Positions 51,261-60,121 of a stretch of 64,000 bases of DNA are shown in pieces. The DNA is taken from the NCBI GenBank assembly GCA_944386445.1, contig CALXBD010000151.1:1-64000 (forward strand), given 5' to 3'. A program made the position numbers and the translations under genes. Numbering within the stretch: position 1 is the first letter of the stretch; every line of letters starts with the position of its first letter. The notes under the pieces were generated by a model, which worked only from the letters and a program-made list of their open reading frames with translations, was not told the DNA's origin and made no database searches. The stretch is from an uncultured Clostridia bacterium (GTDB lineage: Bacteria; Bacillota; Clostridia; Oscillospirales; Ruminococcaceae).

Positions 51261-53258
51261 TCACTGAAGTGCATTCCGTGCCCAGAGAATCCACTTAGAG
51301 CGATCCAAGGGATTGATTCCTCTGCGTTTAGCGGTTGCACCCAATTCCAGCGGGCATTCCTGATATCCCGCAAACCGTGAAGAAAATATGCCCTTTCCGG
51401 AGGTCATGGAACGGAATGTAATTGGATAATCCAGAGAAGTCGCCGCAGGAAGTTGTGCTTCCAATGTAAACACTCCCTCAGAGATGACCGGGCTGTCAAA
51501 TTTCCCGCGCATGGCAAGAATATCTCCCAGTATCCGGCCCAACAAGCTTTCATCTGCAGAAAGACGTACAGTCAGCATCGGTTCCAGCAAAATAGAGCCG
51601 CAGTTGGTCAACCCGTCCATCAAAGCTATGGGAGTTGCTACGAAGAAGTCCAGCGGATGGGTATGAACGGTATGATGTTCCCCTCCGATCAGGGTGATTT
51701 TGGCATCCGTGACCTCCCAGCCGTATATACCTTGCTTTAAATTCTGAAACACACTGGTACGAACGTGGTTTTGATAGCGATAGAAGAGTTCCTTTTCCTT
51801 GATTGCTGATGAGTAGACAATTCCGCTGCCCCTGGGCAGGGGTTCAATTGCCAGCTTTACGACAGCCCAACAAGGTTTTGGCATGGTGTAGGCTTCGAAT
51901 CCAATCCCGGCATGAGCGGGTGTTTCTTTGTAAATGACGGATGGTTTTGAAAAAGTGGCTGTTAACCCATAACGTTCCTGGATCATCTCTGTAAGGATTT
52001 CCAACTGAATGACTCCAGTGATTTTCAAATGAAGTTCTCGTTCGTCCGGAAGCCAAAGGAGATCCAGCAGAGGATCCTCCTCAGAAAGCTCTCTCAATGC
52101 CGCCGTTAAAGCTGGCAGCTGCTCCTCTTTTTCCGGAAAAGCCTGTACCTGCAGCAGAGGAACCGCCAAATGACAAGCCCGATCTAATGGTTGTTTACCA
52201 ACGATATCTCCGGTTCTCACAGAAGAAAGCCCATAGACTGCACCAATATCACCGCTGCGGATTTCTCCCACATCCTGCGCCTTTGCACCATAAAAACGAC
52301 GAATCTGAGTTGCCTTTTCCGGCTCAGAGGCGGAGCCACTCTCTTCGGCTAACGGATTATAAATGGGGACGGCATCTCGGTTTTTCAGCATACCGCCAAA
52401 TAGTCGGATGTGAGCAGCCTTCCCCATGACAGGATCGTGATCCACTTTAAAAATAACCCCGGATAACGGAGCTTCCGGCGATGGTTTTGCCGGAGGAAGA
52501 TAATCCATGACCGCTGCTAAAAGCTCCCTGCATCCGGCGCCGCTTTTTGCACAAACCATAAAGACAGGGCTGACTTCTCCCGAGCGGCTTTTTTCGGTCA
52601 GATTGTTCTTTAGTTCCGCCGAAGAAATATATCGTTCTTCCAATAGGGCATTTTCCATTTCTGGATCGATTTCCGCTAAAGTCAGCAAAACCTCCTCTCG
52701 GAAATCTTCGTCTTCCCATGAACATTGCACAATCTTACAATCGTCCTCACCTTCGTTTGCGATTCGGGTGATTGGAAGAAATGTCCCATCCAACTCCTTT
52801 TGAGCCTGGGATAAAACTTTTTGAACATCGCTTCCGATCCTATCCGTCTTGTTAATCACCAGAAGCGCCGGAATTTTCATGTTTCGAAGGGCTTCCCAGT
52901 ATTGGCGTGACTGAGCTTGAACGCCTTCTACAGCGGAAAGCAATAGTATCGCACAGTCCAAGGCTGCTAGACTTCTTTCAACCTCTCCGGCAAAGTCCAC
53001 ATGTCCGGGTGTATCAATAATATTGATAACTGCATCCCTATAATGAAGCCGTGATGACGCTGCACGGACAGAAATTCCCCGGCGGCGTTCTACCTCCAGC
53101 CAATCAGTCTGAGCTGTTCCGTCATCTACGCGACCTGCCCGTCGTAATGCTCCGGCCTCATACAGAAGCTGCTCTGTCAATGTTGTTTTACCCGCGTCCA
53201 CATGGGCCAGAATCCCCAAATTATAGATTGCCTGTCCCAGAAAAAGCGCCCCTTCCAA
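51261..53258 (-). CDS. TetM-like ribosomal-protection GTPase
   Basis: About 660 residues; TetM/TetO have 639. It shows an EF-G-like G domain (GILAHVDAGKTT, R-R-R-G-I-S, DTPGHVDF, NKTD) and the later domains through FRSMTSGKG. Proteins of this chromosomal branch may or may not give tetracycline resistance. The promoter (-10 at 53275-53280) shows that a start at 53303 is impossible, since that TTG is the -35 box. TTG 53258 would leave a leader of about 10 nt. CTG 53240 has GGAAGGGG eight bases upstream and may be the true start. Divergent from the lactonase gene. Confidence 0.82.
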   Translation of the reverse strand: MEGALFLGQAIYNLGILAHVDAGKTTLTEQLLYEAGALRRAGRVDDGTAQTDWLEVERRRGISVRAASSRLHYRDAVINIIDTPGHVDFAGEVERSLAALDCAILLLSAVEGVQAQSRQYWEALRNMKIPALLVINKTDRIGSDVQKVLSQAQKELDGTFLPITRIANEGEDDCKIVQCSWEDEDFREEVLLTLAEIDPEMENALLEERYISSAELKNNLTEKSRSGEVSPVFMVCAKSGAGCRELLAAVMDYLPPAKPSPEAPLSGVIFKVDHDPVMGKAAHIRLFGGMLKNRDAVPIYNPLAEESGSASEPEKATQIRRFYGAKAQDVGEIRSGDIGAVYGLSSVRTGDIVGKQPLDRACHLAVPLLQVQAFPEKEEQLPALTAALRELSEEDPLLDLLWLPDERELHLKITGVIQLEILTEMIQERYGLTATFSKPSVIYKETPAHAGIGFEAYTMPKPCWAVVKLAIEPLPRGSGIVYSSAIKEKELFYRYQNHVRTSVFQNLKQGIYGWEVTDAKITLIGGEHHTVHTHPLDFFVATPIALMDGLTNCGSILLEPMLTVRLSADESLLGRILGDILAMRGKFDSPVISEGVFTLEAQLPAATSLDYPITFRSMTSGKGIFSSRFAGYQECPLELGATAKRRGINPLDRSKWILWARNALQ

Positions 53259-53274
53259 CCATATCTTTCTTTTG

Positions 53275-53303
53275 ATTATACCGAATTCTTTCAACTCATG
53301 CAA
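53275..53303 (-). promoter_or_regulatory. Promoter of the TetM-like gene
   Basis: Minus strand TTGCAT (53298-53303) and TATAAT (53275-53280) with a 17-bp spacer. It sits inside the longest open frame and so fixes the translational start downstream. Confidence 0.7.
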
Positions 53304-53314
53304 GGAAAAGAAAA

Positions 53315-53361
53315 CTTTTTTGCAAAAAAGGGTTTTTTTCTGAAGAAAAACTTGCTATAAT
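53315..53361 (+). promoter_or_regulatory. Palindrome and -10 element before the lactonase gene
   Basis: CTTTTTTGCAAAAAAG (53315-53330) is a perfect palindrome between the two divergent genes. TATAAT (53356-53361) lies downstream without a convincing -35. The palindrome may be an operator or just curved A/T-rich DNA. Confidence 0.35.
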
Positions 53362-53397
53362 AACCATAAAAGCAATCAGGAAAGGGGGTGTTTTTCA

Positions 53398-54414
53398 ATG
53401 AATTTGCTTATTTCGGGTTATGGCGTTTCTGCACCGCGATCTACTGCTTTGATTCAAACTGACGGGAAAATTTCCAGAACCGTTTGGGAAGACAACATCG
53501 ATGCAGCCTCCTATGCTGCGTTTTCGGATGGCCTTCTATTTGTAATCAGTGAGTGGGAGCAGGGCAGTGCGATTCGTCTGCTGAAATGGGAAAGTGGTGC
53601 ATTTCATTTTCGGGATGAAATCCGGGTTCCGGGAGGTAGTCTCTGTCATATTACATATTTGCCCGGACAGAAAGTTTTACTTGGAGCCTGTTATGGCAGC
53701 GGAGAAGTTTTCTCCATTGCGGTAGACCCTGAGGCGGTTGTCTTTGGGAAAATTCTTACCTATCAAAAACAGGGTAGGGGAGAGGAATGCTCCTTAGGAA
53801 ATACCCGCGCACATATGATTCGAGCCAACGCTCAGGAGTCAATGGCTATTGCTACCAATATTGCTTTGGACAGGCTTTACCTTTACAGTATTAACAAAGG
53901 AAAACTAGAAGATGAATCGTATTTTCAGCTGCCAAAGGGGATCGGACCTCGTCATTTTGTTTGGCGGGAAGATATAAACAAAATTTACGTGGTAACAGAG
54001 TATTCTAATGAGATTATTCTGTTAAATATAGAAAATTCAGAGATTTCATTTGTGAAAAGGTATTCGACTTTACAGAACAATTTTGAAGGGAACAGCTATG
54101 GCTCGACGTTGGTGTTTTCTGCTGATGGCAAAGAACTCTATGCCGGTAACCGTGGTGAGGATACAATTGTGCACTTTCATGTGTCATCGGATGGCAGCCT
54201 TTCCAAGGCAGGCTCCTATTCCTGTGGAGGATGTTGGCCAAGGGACTTAGCTTTGGTAGATCATGATCAATTTCTGGCGGTGGCCAATCAAAAGACCAAT
54301 ACCGTTCAATTGTTACCGCGGAATTCTTATACCGGCGCTTTGGGAACATCAGCAATGACGATTCCTTTGGCTGGAGCTTCTTTTGTATCCGAAATTAATG
54401 CTCAGGAGGAATAA
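53398..54414 (+). CDS. Lactonase-family beta-propeller (6-phosphogluconolactonase YkgB/Pgl-like)
   Basis: A 338-residue seven-bladed propeller of the PF10282 type. Markers are ITYLPGQKVLLGACYGSG, NTRAHMIRANA, GIGPRHFVW, FSADGKELYAGNRGEDTIVHF and GGCWPRDL. In E. coli YbhE this fold hydrolyses 6-phosphogluconolactone, though many homologues act on other lactones. AAAGGGGGTG precedes the ATG. Two bases separate it from the hydrolase gene that follows, so both are cotranscribed. Confidence 0.85.
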   Translation: MNLLISGYGVSAPRSTALIQTDGKISRTVWEDNIDAASYAAFSDGLLFVISEWEQGSAIRLLKWESGAFHFRDEIRVPGGSLCHITYLPGQKVLLGACYGSGEVFSIAVDPEAVVFGKILTYQKQGRGEECSLGNTRAHMIRANAQESMAIATNIALDRLYLYSINKGKLEDESYFQLPKGIGPRHFVWREDINKIYVVTEYSNEIILLNIENSEISFVKRYSTLQNNFEGNSYGSTLVFSADGKELYAGNRGEDTIVHFHVSSDGSLSKAGSYSCGGCWPRDLALVDHDQFLAVANQKTNTVQLLPRNSYTGALGTSAMTIPLAGASFVSEINAQEE

Positions 54415-54416
54415 AA

Positions 54417-55256
54417 ATGAAAATTCAGTATTTGGGCACAGCCGCTGCTGAAGGATGGCCAGCAGTTTTCTGCCATTGTCCCGCCTGCGAAGAGGCACGC
54501 CGCCGTGGCGGTCGAGATATTCGTACCCGCTCTCAGGCTTTGGTGAACGACGATCTTTTGATCGACTTTCCGCCGGATACTTACTGGCATAGCATCGCTC
54601 ATGGGGTTGATCTGTCCGCCATTCGCTGCCAATTGCTGACCCATTCGCATATGGATCATATGTTCCCTCAGGAATTTGTTCTTCGCGGTGGCTGCTATGC
54701 CCATGATATGCGTGTAAATGACTTGGATATTATCGGGACTCAGTACACAAAAAACACCTTTGATAAAATCAGCAGTGAAGAAATGGAAAGCGGCATTGCC
54801 GCACTTCAGCATTGGAGAATTGCAGAGCCTTATGTTACAATTGAGTCCGCAGGCTATCGGATTACGGCACTTCCGGCAAAGCATATGCTGGGAAAAGGAG
54901 CTGTCAACTATTTGATTCAACGGGATGGAAAGGCGTTGCTTTATCTTCATGACACCGGCATCCCTTATGATGAGGTTTTTGAATTTCTGGCTCATAAGGG
55001 CACTCACTTGGATTTGGTGAGCTTAGACTGCACCAGTGGCCCCAGGGAAGAAGGAGAACAGGGCGGCCATATGGGTATTCCGGACGGCAGAAAAGTAAAA
55101 GGCCGTCTAGAGGATGCAGGAATCAGCACCGACCAGACAACCTATGTAATCAATCATTTTTCCCACAACTGCAAAATGCTGTATGATGACCTGTGCGAGG
55201 AGGTCCGCAAAGATGGTTTTTTAGTATCCTTTGACGGACGAGTCGTAGAGTTTTAA
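54417..55256 (+). CDS. Metallo-beta-lactamase-fold hydrolase (PhnP-like)
   Basis: A 279-residue phosphodiesterase-like protein. It has the zinc motif THSHMDH, later histidines (AKHML; NHFSHN), and an N-terminal C-x-C-x-x-C loop (CHCPACEEARRRGGRDIRTR) characteristic of PhnP-type enzymes, where it binds a structural zinc. PhnP opens cyclic ribose phosphate, but no C-P lyase genes are here, so the substrate is uncertain. AGGAGG precedes the ATG. Its 3' end overlaps the convergent pentapeptide gene by four bases. Confidence 0.85.
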   Translation: MKIQYLGTAAAEGWPAVFCHCPACEEARRRGGRDIRTRSQALVNDDLLIDFPPDTYWHSIAHGVDLSAIRCQLLTHSHMDHMFPQEFVLRGGCYAHDMRVNDLDIIGTQYTKNTFDKISSEEMESGIAALQHWRIAEPYVTIESAGYRITALPAKHMLGKGAVNYLIQRDGKALLYLHDTGIPYDEVFEFLAHKGTHLDLVSLDCTSGPREEGEQGGHMGIPDGRKVKGRLEDAGISTDQTTYVINHFSHNCKMLYDDLCEEVRKDGFLVSFDGRVVEF

Positions 55257-55855
55257 GGCTCGTAAACAGCGCCTAGCGCACCGGCCAGCAAAACTGCCTG
55301 TTCCAAATCGATTTTTGTACCTTTCAAGTCCATTTCCAGCAGATTTGTACCAGTGATGCTGCTTCCTCGGAGGTCGGCTTCCCGAAAACTGGCACCAGTT
55401 AAATTGGCACCATTAAAATTGCATCGGCGAAGAACGGATTTATCAAATTTGGAACCATGAAGATCTGCCTGTTCGAAGCGGATATCTTCCAGTACAGTCC
55501 TGCACAGCTCCAATTCCGGAATCAGGGTATAGGACCAGTCTCCCCCCTGAATTCGAAGAGCTGTGCAGTTGCTTTCTTCAAAGGTAGTTCCAGTCATTTT
55601 GCATCCGTCAAAAAAAGTGCCGAAACAGTTGGCATACAAAAAACGGCAGTTTAAAAAAGCACTTTCCTGCACAGTGACCCCATTAAAAGATGCCGCTGTA
55701 AAATCGCACTGTTCAAACCGGCAACGAATCAAAGTCATTCCGGAAAAATCCGCAGATCGGAACCGGCAGCGGTTGAAAGTTTTACCCTCCCAGCTGTCCT
55801 CAGAAAATTCCGCTTCTGTAAAATCAGCTTCTTCATAATAACAGGATATATCCAT
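55253..55855 (-). CDS. Qnr-like pentapeptide repeat protein
   Basis: A 200-residue protein built of A/C-x-F/L-x-x pentapeptides, which fold as a right-handed quadrilateral helix. The array is broken once (G-G-D-W-S-Y-T-L-I-P-E) as in Qnr proteins. The C-terminus, D-L-K-G-T-K-I-D-L-E-Q-A-V-L-L-x-x-x-L-G, closely follows the Qnr end D-L-x-G-V-K-L-D-x-x-Q-A. Qnr (about 218 residues) mimics DNA and protects gyrase from quinolones. Chromosomal homologues exist in Firmicutes. The ATG is directly adjacent to the fur-type stop codon, with GGAGG inside that gene. Confidence 0.8.
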   Translation of the reverse strand: MDISCYYEEADFTEAEFSEDSWEGKTFNRCRFRSADFSGMTLIRCRFEQCDFTAASFNGVTVQESAFLNCRFLYANCFGTFFDGCKMTGTTFEESNCTALRIQGGDWSYTLIPELELCRTVLEDIRFEQADLHGSKFDKSVLRRCNFNGANLTGASFREADLRGSSITGTNLLEMDLKGTKIDLEQAVLLAGALGAVYEP

Positions 55856-56311
55856 CTATCGGCCCTCCGATTCCTCTTTGGATAAACGCTTTTGACATTC
55901 CGGACAAATCCCAAACACCTCAAACGAATGTCCGGTCACCTGGAACCCCTGTTTCTTTCCCACCTCTTCCAGAAATTCTTCCGCCGGGCACTCGTCCAAC
56001 AAAATCGTTTTGCGGCAGCGGACACAGGTCAATTGATGCCGATGTCCGCCATGCGTCAGGCTGAAACACTGACTTGTATCACCAGGCAATTCTGTTCGCT
56101 CCAATATTTGATGGTCTGCGAGAGAAGATAGGGTTCGATAAATAGTAGACAGTCCCAGGTCTTCTCCCTGTTCCCGAAGCTTCAGATATAAATCGTCTGC
56201 GGTCAATCGGGCGTCTGTCTGAACAAAAATCTCTAGAATCCTTTCTCGTTGCCGGGTAATCTTCAGACCTGCCTCCCGCAGCAGATTTCGTGCTTGTTCG
56301 ATCGGTTCCAT
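55856..56311 (-). CDS. Fur-family metalloregulator
   Basis: A 151-residue protein with a winged-helix N-terminus (KITRQRERILEIF; L-S-T-I-Y-R-T-L). The metal region includes H-G-G-H-R-H-Q and the structural zinc pairs CVRCRK and CPECQK. Fur, Zur, PerR and Mur cannot be separated by these motifs alone. It sits between the metal transporter upstream (12 bp) and the pentapeptide gene (0 bp). It probably binds the Fur-type box at 57216-57230 and so autoregulates the whole transcript. Confidence 0.9.
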   Translation of the reverse strand: MEPIEQARNLLREAGLKITRQRERILEIFVQTDARLTADDLYLKLREQGEDLGLSTIYRTLSSLADHQILERTELPGDTSQCFSLTHGGHRHQLTCVRCRKTILLDECPAEEFLEEVGKKQGFQVTGHSFEVFGICPECQKRLSKEESEGR

Positions 56312-56323
56312 GATTTATCCCCT

Positions 56324-57193
56324 TTATGCCAAGAGTTGGATGATAATCCCCGCTACTGTGGCACAGACGTAAGTCCACACAATAATTTTTACAGCTTCAC
56401 GGCGATCTTTGCAGCCGCGGAACAGTACCAGATAACCGAATCCGGCACCGGTAGACAAACCGGCCACTGCTGAACCAAAGCTGATACTTCCGCTCAAAAA
56501 TAACTCTGTCAGAAGCACCGAAGTCGCACAGCCCGGAATCAATCCGATCAGCGCTGTAATTGCCGGTTGCAGCACGCTTCCGGTAAGCAGCACTGTCTGA
56601 AGCCTGTCTTCACCGACCCAATGGACAACCAAATTGATTATCAGCATTACAACGGCAATAAAAAGTGTAATCTGAACGGTATGCTTTACAGCACAGATAC
56701 AGATACGCCCCAGTTTGCCGCCTTCCCCCTGATGGGAGTGGTCGCAACAACCGCAGCCGTCTACTTCTACGGTTTTGACCGGACTCGAATCCGATACTTT
56801 GGCTTTCCGGAAAACTGTATATTTCAGAAGGTATCCGAAAAAGACAGCCAATACCAATTTGCTGGCAAGCAACAGAAGAATGGGTTTCCAGCCGGATACA
56901 TTCGCGAGCATAATTGGAATAGCTTCGTCAGAGGTTGCCAGAAAAACAGCAATCAGGGTGCTTGCGGAAAGAATCCGCTCATTATAAAGCGACGCGGCTG
57001 CAGCAGAAAATCCACATTGCGGCACGCATCCGGCAAGTGCACCGAAAATAGGGCCGAATTTCTCCAGCTTTCCTCCGAAAATCCGCGCAGTATTTACCTT
57101 TGCTTCCAAATACTCGATAATCAGGTATACTACAAACAAGATCGGAACAGATTTCAATGTGTCAATAAGGGTGTGATGCAAAATTTCCAGCAT
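56324..57193 (-). CDS. Putative heavy-metal (manganese/arsenic-type) transporter, 10-TM family
   Basis: A 289-residue polytopic protein with two related halves carrying G-C-V-P-Q-C-G-F-S and P-G-C-A-T-S-V-L. This family is annotated as heavy-metal exporter, arsenic efflux or manganese transporter. A cytoplasmic loop rich in Cys/His (GCGCCDHSHQ) could bind metal. The ATG at 57193 follows CAGGAGCG; seven in-frame codons upstream overlap the operator region. Control by a Fur box and coupling to a Fur-type regulator make metal transport very likely; direction and metal are open. Confidence 0.78.
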   Translation of the reverse strand: MLEILHHTLIDTLKSVPILFVVYLIIEYLEAKVNTARIFGGKLEKFGPIFGALAGCVPQCGFSAAAASLYNERILSASTLIAVFLATSDEAIPIMLANVSGWKPILLLLASKLVLAVFFGYLLKYTVFRKAKVSDSSPVKTVEVDGCGCCDHSHQGEGGKLGRICICAVKHTVQITLFIAVVMLIINLVVHWVGEDRLQTVLLTGSVLQPAITALIGLIPGCATSVLLTELFLSGSISFGSAVAGLSTGAGFGYLVLFRGCKDRREAVKIIVWTYVCATVAGIIIQLLA

Positions 57194-57215
57194 AATATTC
57201 GCTCCTGTGTCCAAA

Positions 57216-57230
57216 TGGGAATGATTCTCA
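57216..57230. promoter_or_regulatory. Fur-type box
   Basis: TGGGAAT-G-ATTCTCA is a 7-1-7 inverted repeat with one mismatch from TGAGAAT-n-ATTCTCA. It lies just downstream of the -10 element of the transporter-fur operon, a position suited to repression. Confidence 0.75.
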
Positions 57231-57236
57231 TTTGCA

Positions 57237-57265
57237 ATTATATTCCCGCTTTAAATTTTTGTCAA
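57237..57265 (-). promoter_or_regulatory. Promoter of the transporter-fur-pentapeptide operon
   Basis: Minus strand perfect TTGACA (57260-57265) and TATAAT (57237-57242) with a 17-bp spacer. Confidence 0.8.
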
Positions 57266-57360
57266 GGATTTTTTCGATTTTCCGAAAAAATTCAAAAGGC
57301 CGTCACATTCCTATGCTATACTGATAAATATTAGATTCAAAATGAAAGGACGGTAGCTGC

Positions 57361-58035
57361 ATGTATCATATATTGGTTGTCGATGATGAGGAACAAATCC
57401 GTAAACTCATCAAAAAATACGCGACGTTTGAAGGATATCAGGTTACAGAAGCTTCAGACGGGATGGAGGCTGTGGAAATCTGTCAAAAGCAGCGGTTCGA
57501 TTTGATTGTTATGGATGTCATGATGCCGGAACTGGACGGTTTTTCTTCCTGCCGAGAAATCCGTAAACACGCAGACACTCCAGTGATCATGCTGTCAGCT
57601 CGCGGCGAAGAATATGATCGGATCCACGGATTCGAAATCGGCGTTGACGATTATGTGGTAAAACCGTTCTCTCCCAAAGAATTGATGATGCGGATCCAGG
57701 CAATTTTAAAACGAAGCCAGACTGTTCCTTCGGAAAACGGGAAGGAGATCTTTCAAGTTGAGGGTCTGACAGTAGATTTTACCGCTCGTATCGTCACCAT
57801 AGACGGGAAGAAAGCAGAACTTTCTCCCAAGGAATATGACCTTCTATTCTATTTGGTTCGCAACCGCAATATTGCTCTTTCCAGAGAGACGCTGATTAGT
57901 AATGTCTGGGGCTACGATTTTTACGGGGATGACCGAACCTTGGATACTCATATTAAGCTCCTGCGGAAGAGTTTGGGACCATATAGTAAATTCATCGTAA
58001 CATTACGGGGAGTGGGGTATCGCTTTGAAGCATAA
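57361..58035 (+). CDS. OmpR/PhoB-family response regulator
   Basis: A 224-residue regulator. The receiver domain (1-115) has DDEEQ, phosphoacceptor Asp in LIVMDVMMPELDG and Lys in VVKPFSP. The winged-helix output domain (125-224) contains LSPKEYDLLFYL and TLDTHIKLLRKSL. TATACT at 57314 is a possible -10. The kinase gene overlaps or follows immediately. Target genes are not identifiable. Confidence 0.93.
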   Translation: MYHILVVDDEEQIRKLIKKYATFEGYQVTEASDGMEAVEICQKQRFDLIVMDVMMPELDGFSSCREIRKHADTPVIMLSARGEEYDRIHGFEIGVDDYVVKPFSPKELMMRIQAILKRSQTVPSENGKEIFQVEGLTVDFTARIVTIDGKKAELSPKEYDLLFYLVRNRNIALSRETLISNVWGYDFYGDDRTLDTHIKLLRKSLGPYSKFIVTLRGVGYRFEA

Positions 58036-58060
58036 AGCGAAAGAAAAAGCCGGAGCGCCA

Positions 58061-59509
58061 ATGAAATGGAAACTGCTGGCCACGTTTGTAGGCTTTACGG
58101 CAGTTATGCTGGCGCTGCTCTGGCTGTTTCAGGTAGTGTTTCTGGGGCGCTTTTATAAGGCAATTAAAACCTTGGATATTGAAAGCGCGGCAGAATCGAT
58201 TGTGAGGAATATTAACAGCAGCGATTTACAAACCTTGACTGACAATCTAGCTTCCAGAAATGATCTGTGTATTCTGATTTTGGACAGCAGCTGCCAGCAG
58301 ATTGCATCTGCGGATACCTTGCCCGGCTGCCGCATCCATAATATGCGTTATCAGGATTTGCTGCGGCTTTATATCCTGACCCAGGAAAATGGCGGAACTT
58401 ATGCGGAGCGTGTGACAGAACGTGCGTTCCAGTTCACTCCCACCTGGGAGATCCGGCCGGCTGAAGACGATCAAAAAGAAATCTTGATTTTGTCCCGAGT
58501 GATAACGCTTCCTACTGGAGAAGAACGGATCATTCTGCTGAATTCTACAATTTCTCCGGTAGATGCAACTGTACGAACGCTGAGAGTGCAGCTGTCTATG
58601 GTAACAGTATTGATGATTCTGCTGGCGTTGTGCATCTCCCTGATTCTGTCCCGCCACTTGGCCAAACCGATCGTCAAGGTCAATGAGACTGCCAAGGAAT
58701 TGGCCAGAGGAAAATATGATATCGTTTTTGACGGAGGCGGCTACCGGGAAATTTCGGAATTAAACCAGACGCTGAATTATACAGCCGGGGAGCTTTCCAA
58801 AGTGGAAGGTCTGCGGCGGGAACTGCTTGCTAATATTTCTCATGACTTGAGAACTCCCCTGACAATGATTACCGGTTACGCGGAAATGATGCGGGATATT
58901 CCGGGAGAAAACACACCTGAAAATGTTCAGACGATTATTGACGAGGCTTCCCGGTTGACCAGACTGGTCAATGACCTCCTGGATCTTTCCAAGCTGCAGG
59001 CGGGTGTCCAAAAGCTGACGGTATCTACCTTCGGATTGACTCAGATGATCCGAGACACCATCGGACGATATGCCAGAATGACAGGGATCGACGGTTATCA
59101 AATCCATTTTGAAAGCGATCAGGAAGTTTCTGTTCAAGCAGATGAAATGAAAATATCTCAAGTCCTTTATAACCTTATCAATAACGCCATTAATTATACT
59201 GGGCCGGATAAATCAGTCACGGTCCGGCAGACAGTTGAGGATGGTTGGGTAAAAATTGAGGTCATCGATACAGGGGAAGGAATTCCTGCTGATAAGCTTC
59301 CTTATGTCTGGGAGCGGTACTACAAGCTGGACAAAACGCATAAGCGGGCAGCTGTCGGGACAGGACTAGGCCTTTCTATTGTAAAAAATGTGCTGGAGCT
59401 TCATCAGGCCCGTTATGGTGTCAACAGCACAGTGGGGCAGGGGAGTGTTTTTTGGTTTGCGCTACCGATTGTCCCGCAAGAGGAGCCTCCACTCTTGCCG
59501 GAAAAATAA
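58061..59509 (+). CDS. Transmembrane sensor histidine kinase
   Basis: A 482-residue kinase. Two membrane helices (about 5-28 and 185-205) flank a ~155-residue extracytoplasmic sensor. A HAMP domain, the phosphoacceptor helix (NISHDLRTPLTMITGY) and an ATPase domain (N-box NLINNAINYTG, G1 DTGEGIP, G2 GTGLGLSI) follow. The ATG at 58061 with GGAG at correct spacing is preferred. TTG 58025 overlaps the regulator gene by 11 bp and is possible. It pairs with the upstream OmpR-type protein. Confidence 0.92.
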   Translation: MKWKLLATFVGFTAVMLALLWLFQVVFLGRFYKAIKTLDIESAAESIVRNINSSDLQTLTDNLASRNDLCILILDSSCQQIASADTLPGCRIHNMRYQDLLRLYILTQENGGTYAERVTERAFQFTPTWEIRPAEDDQKEILILSRVITLPTGEERIILLNSTISPVDATVRTLRVQLSMVTVLMILLALCISLILSRHLAKPIVKVNETAKELARGKYDIVFDGGGYREISELNQTLNYTAGELSKVEGLRRELLANISHDLRTPLTMITGYAEMMRDIPGENTPENVQTIIDEASRLTRLVNDLLDLSKLQAGVQKLTVSTFGLTQMIRDTIGRYARMTGIDGYQIHFESDQEVSVQADEMKISQVLYNLINNAINYTGPDKSVTVRQTVEDGWVKIEVIDTGEGIPADKLPYVWERYYKLDKTHKRAAVGTGLGLSIVKNVLELHQARYGVNSTVGQGSVFWFALPIVPQEEPPLLPEK

Positions 59510-59517
59510 CCCGATAC

Positions 59518-59562
59518 AAAAACCGTCTGTCACAGGAGCATTTCCTGCAACAGACGGTTTTT
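59518..59562. terminator. Terminator between convergent operons
   Basis: AAAAACCGTCTGT (59518-59530) pairs perfectly with ACAGACGGTTTTT (59550-59562). A- and T-tracts allow use from both sides. Confidence 0.9.
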
Positions 59563-59586
59563 CAGTCAGACCGATTACATATTCAA

Positions 59587-60117
59587 TCATGTTCGATAAT
59601 ATCTGTAATATTTAAAATCATGACGCTCATTGGTAACATGAACCTGCAAGGAACGATTACTCAAAAATTGATATTCACAGCGCTCTAAAACCTGTTGGGA
59701 CTTGATATTGTCTATAGCAACTGTACCAATTATATATGGAATGTCGTAGTTTTCCAATGCCCACCTGGTTACGGCTTTTACCGCCTCTGTGGCAAATCCA
59801 TATCCCCGATATTCAGGTAGCAAATAATAGAATATTTCTGGTTCATGTAAATCGTCATGTTTCCCTGCACCTACAGTACCCAATAATTTTTGGGTACGCT
59901 TATTGAACATACCAAAAGAAATTAGTCCGTTTATGATATCCATGGTAGCGTATTGTGAAATCAACCAACTCAGAAAGCCTTCTCCGCTGCCGAAATAGTT
60001 CTTTTGAGCCTCGTTTAGCGTTCGTTCAAATTGGGGATAATCCAATTCGCATAATTCACGAATGATGAGCCGTTCGGTTGAAATTCTTATAAAATATACC
60101 CCCTTTTTGTTTTCCAC
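59587..60117 (-). CDS. GNAT-family N-acetyltransferase
   Basis: About 170 residues; RimJ/RimL-type acetyltransferase beginning ISTERLIIREL, with the acetyl-CoA loop PEYRGYGFATEAVKAV and the NIKSQQVLERCEY helix. The start is uncertain. GTG 60117 is chosen, four bases past the glycosyltransferase stop. ATG 60141 would overlap that gene by 20 bp without a ribosome site. A strong AAAGGGGGT points to ATA at 60090, a non-standard start codon that would give exactly the usual family N-terminus. Function could be protein, antibiotic or amino-sugar acetylation. Confidence 0.78.
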   Translation of the reverse strand: MENKKGVYFIRISTERLIIRELCELDYPQFERTLNEAQKNYFGSGEGFLSWLISQYATMDIINGLISFGMFNKRTQKLLGTVGAGKHDDLHEPEIFYYLLPEYRGYGFATEAVKAVTRWALENYDIPYIIGTVAIDNIKSQQVLERCEYQFLSNRSLQVHVTNERHDFKYYRYYRT

Positions 60118-60121
60118 AAAC

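Noticed and set aside
51261..53258. Assigning tet(M) or tet(W) and tetracycline resistance
   Set aside because: The protein is only TetM-like; chromosomal paralogues of this type are common and need not confer resistance. No mobile-element context.
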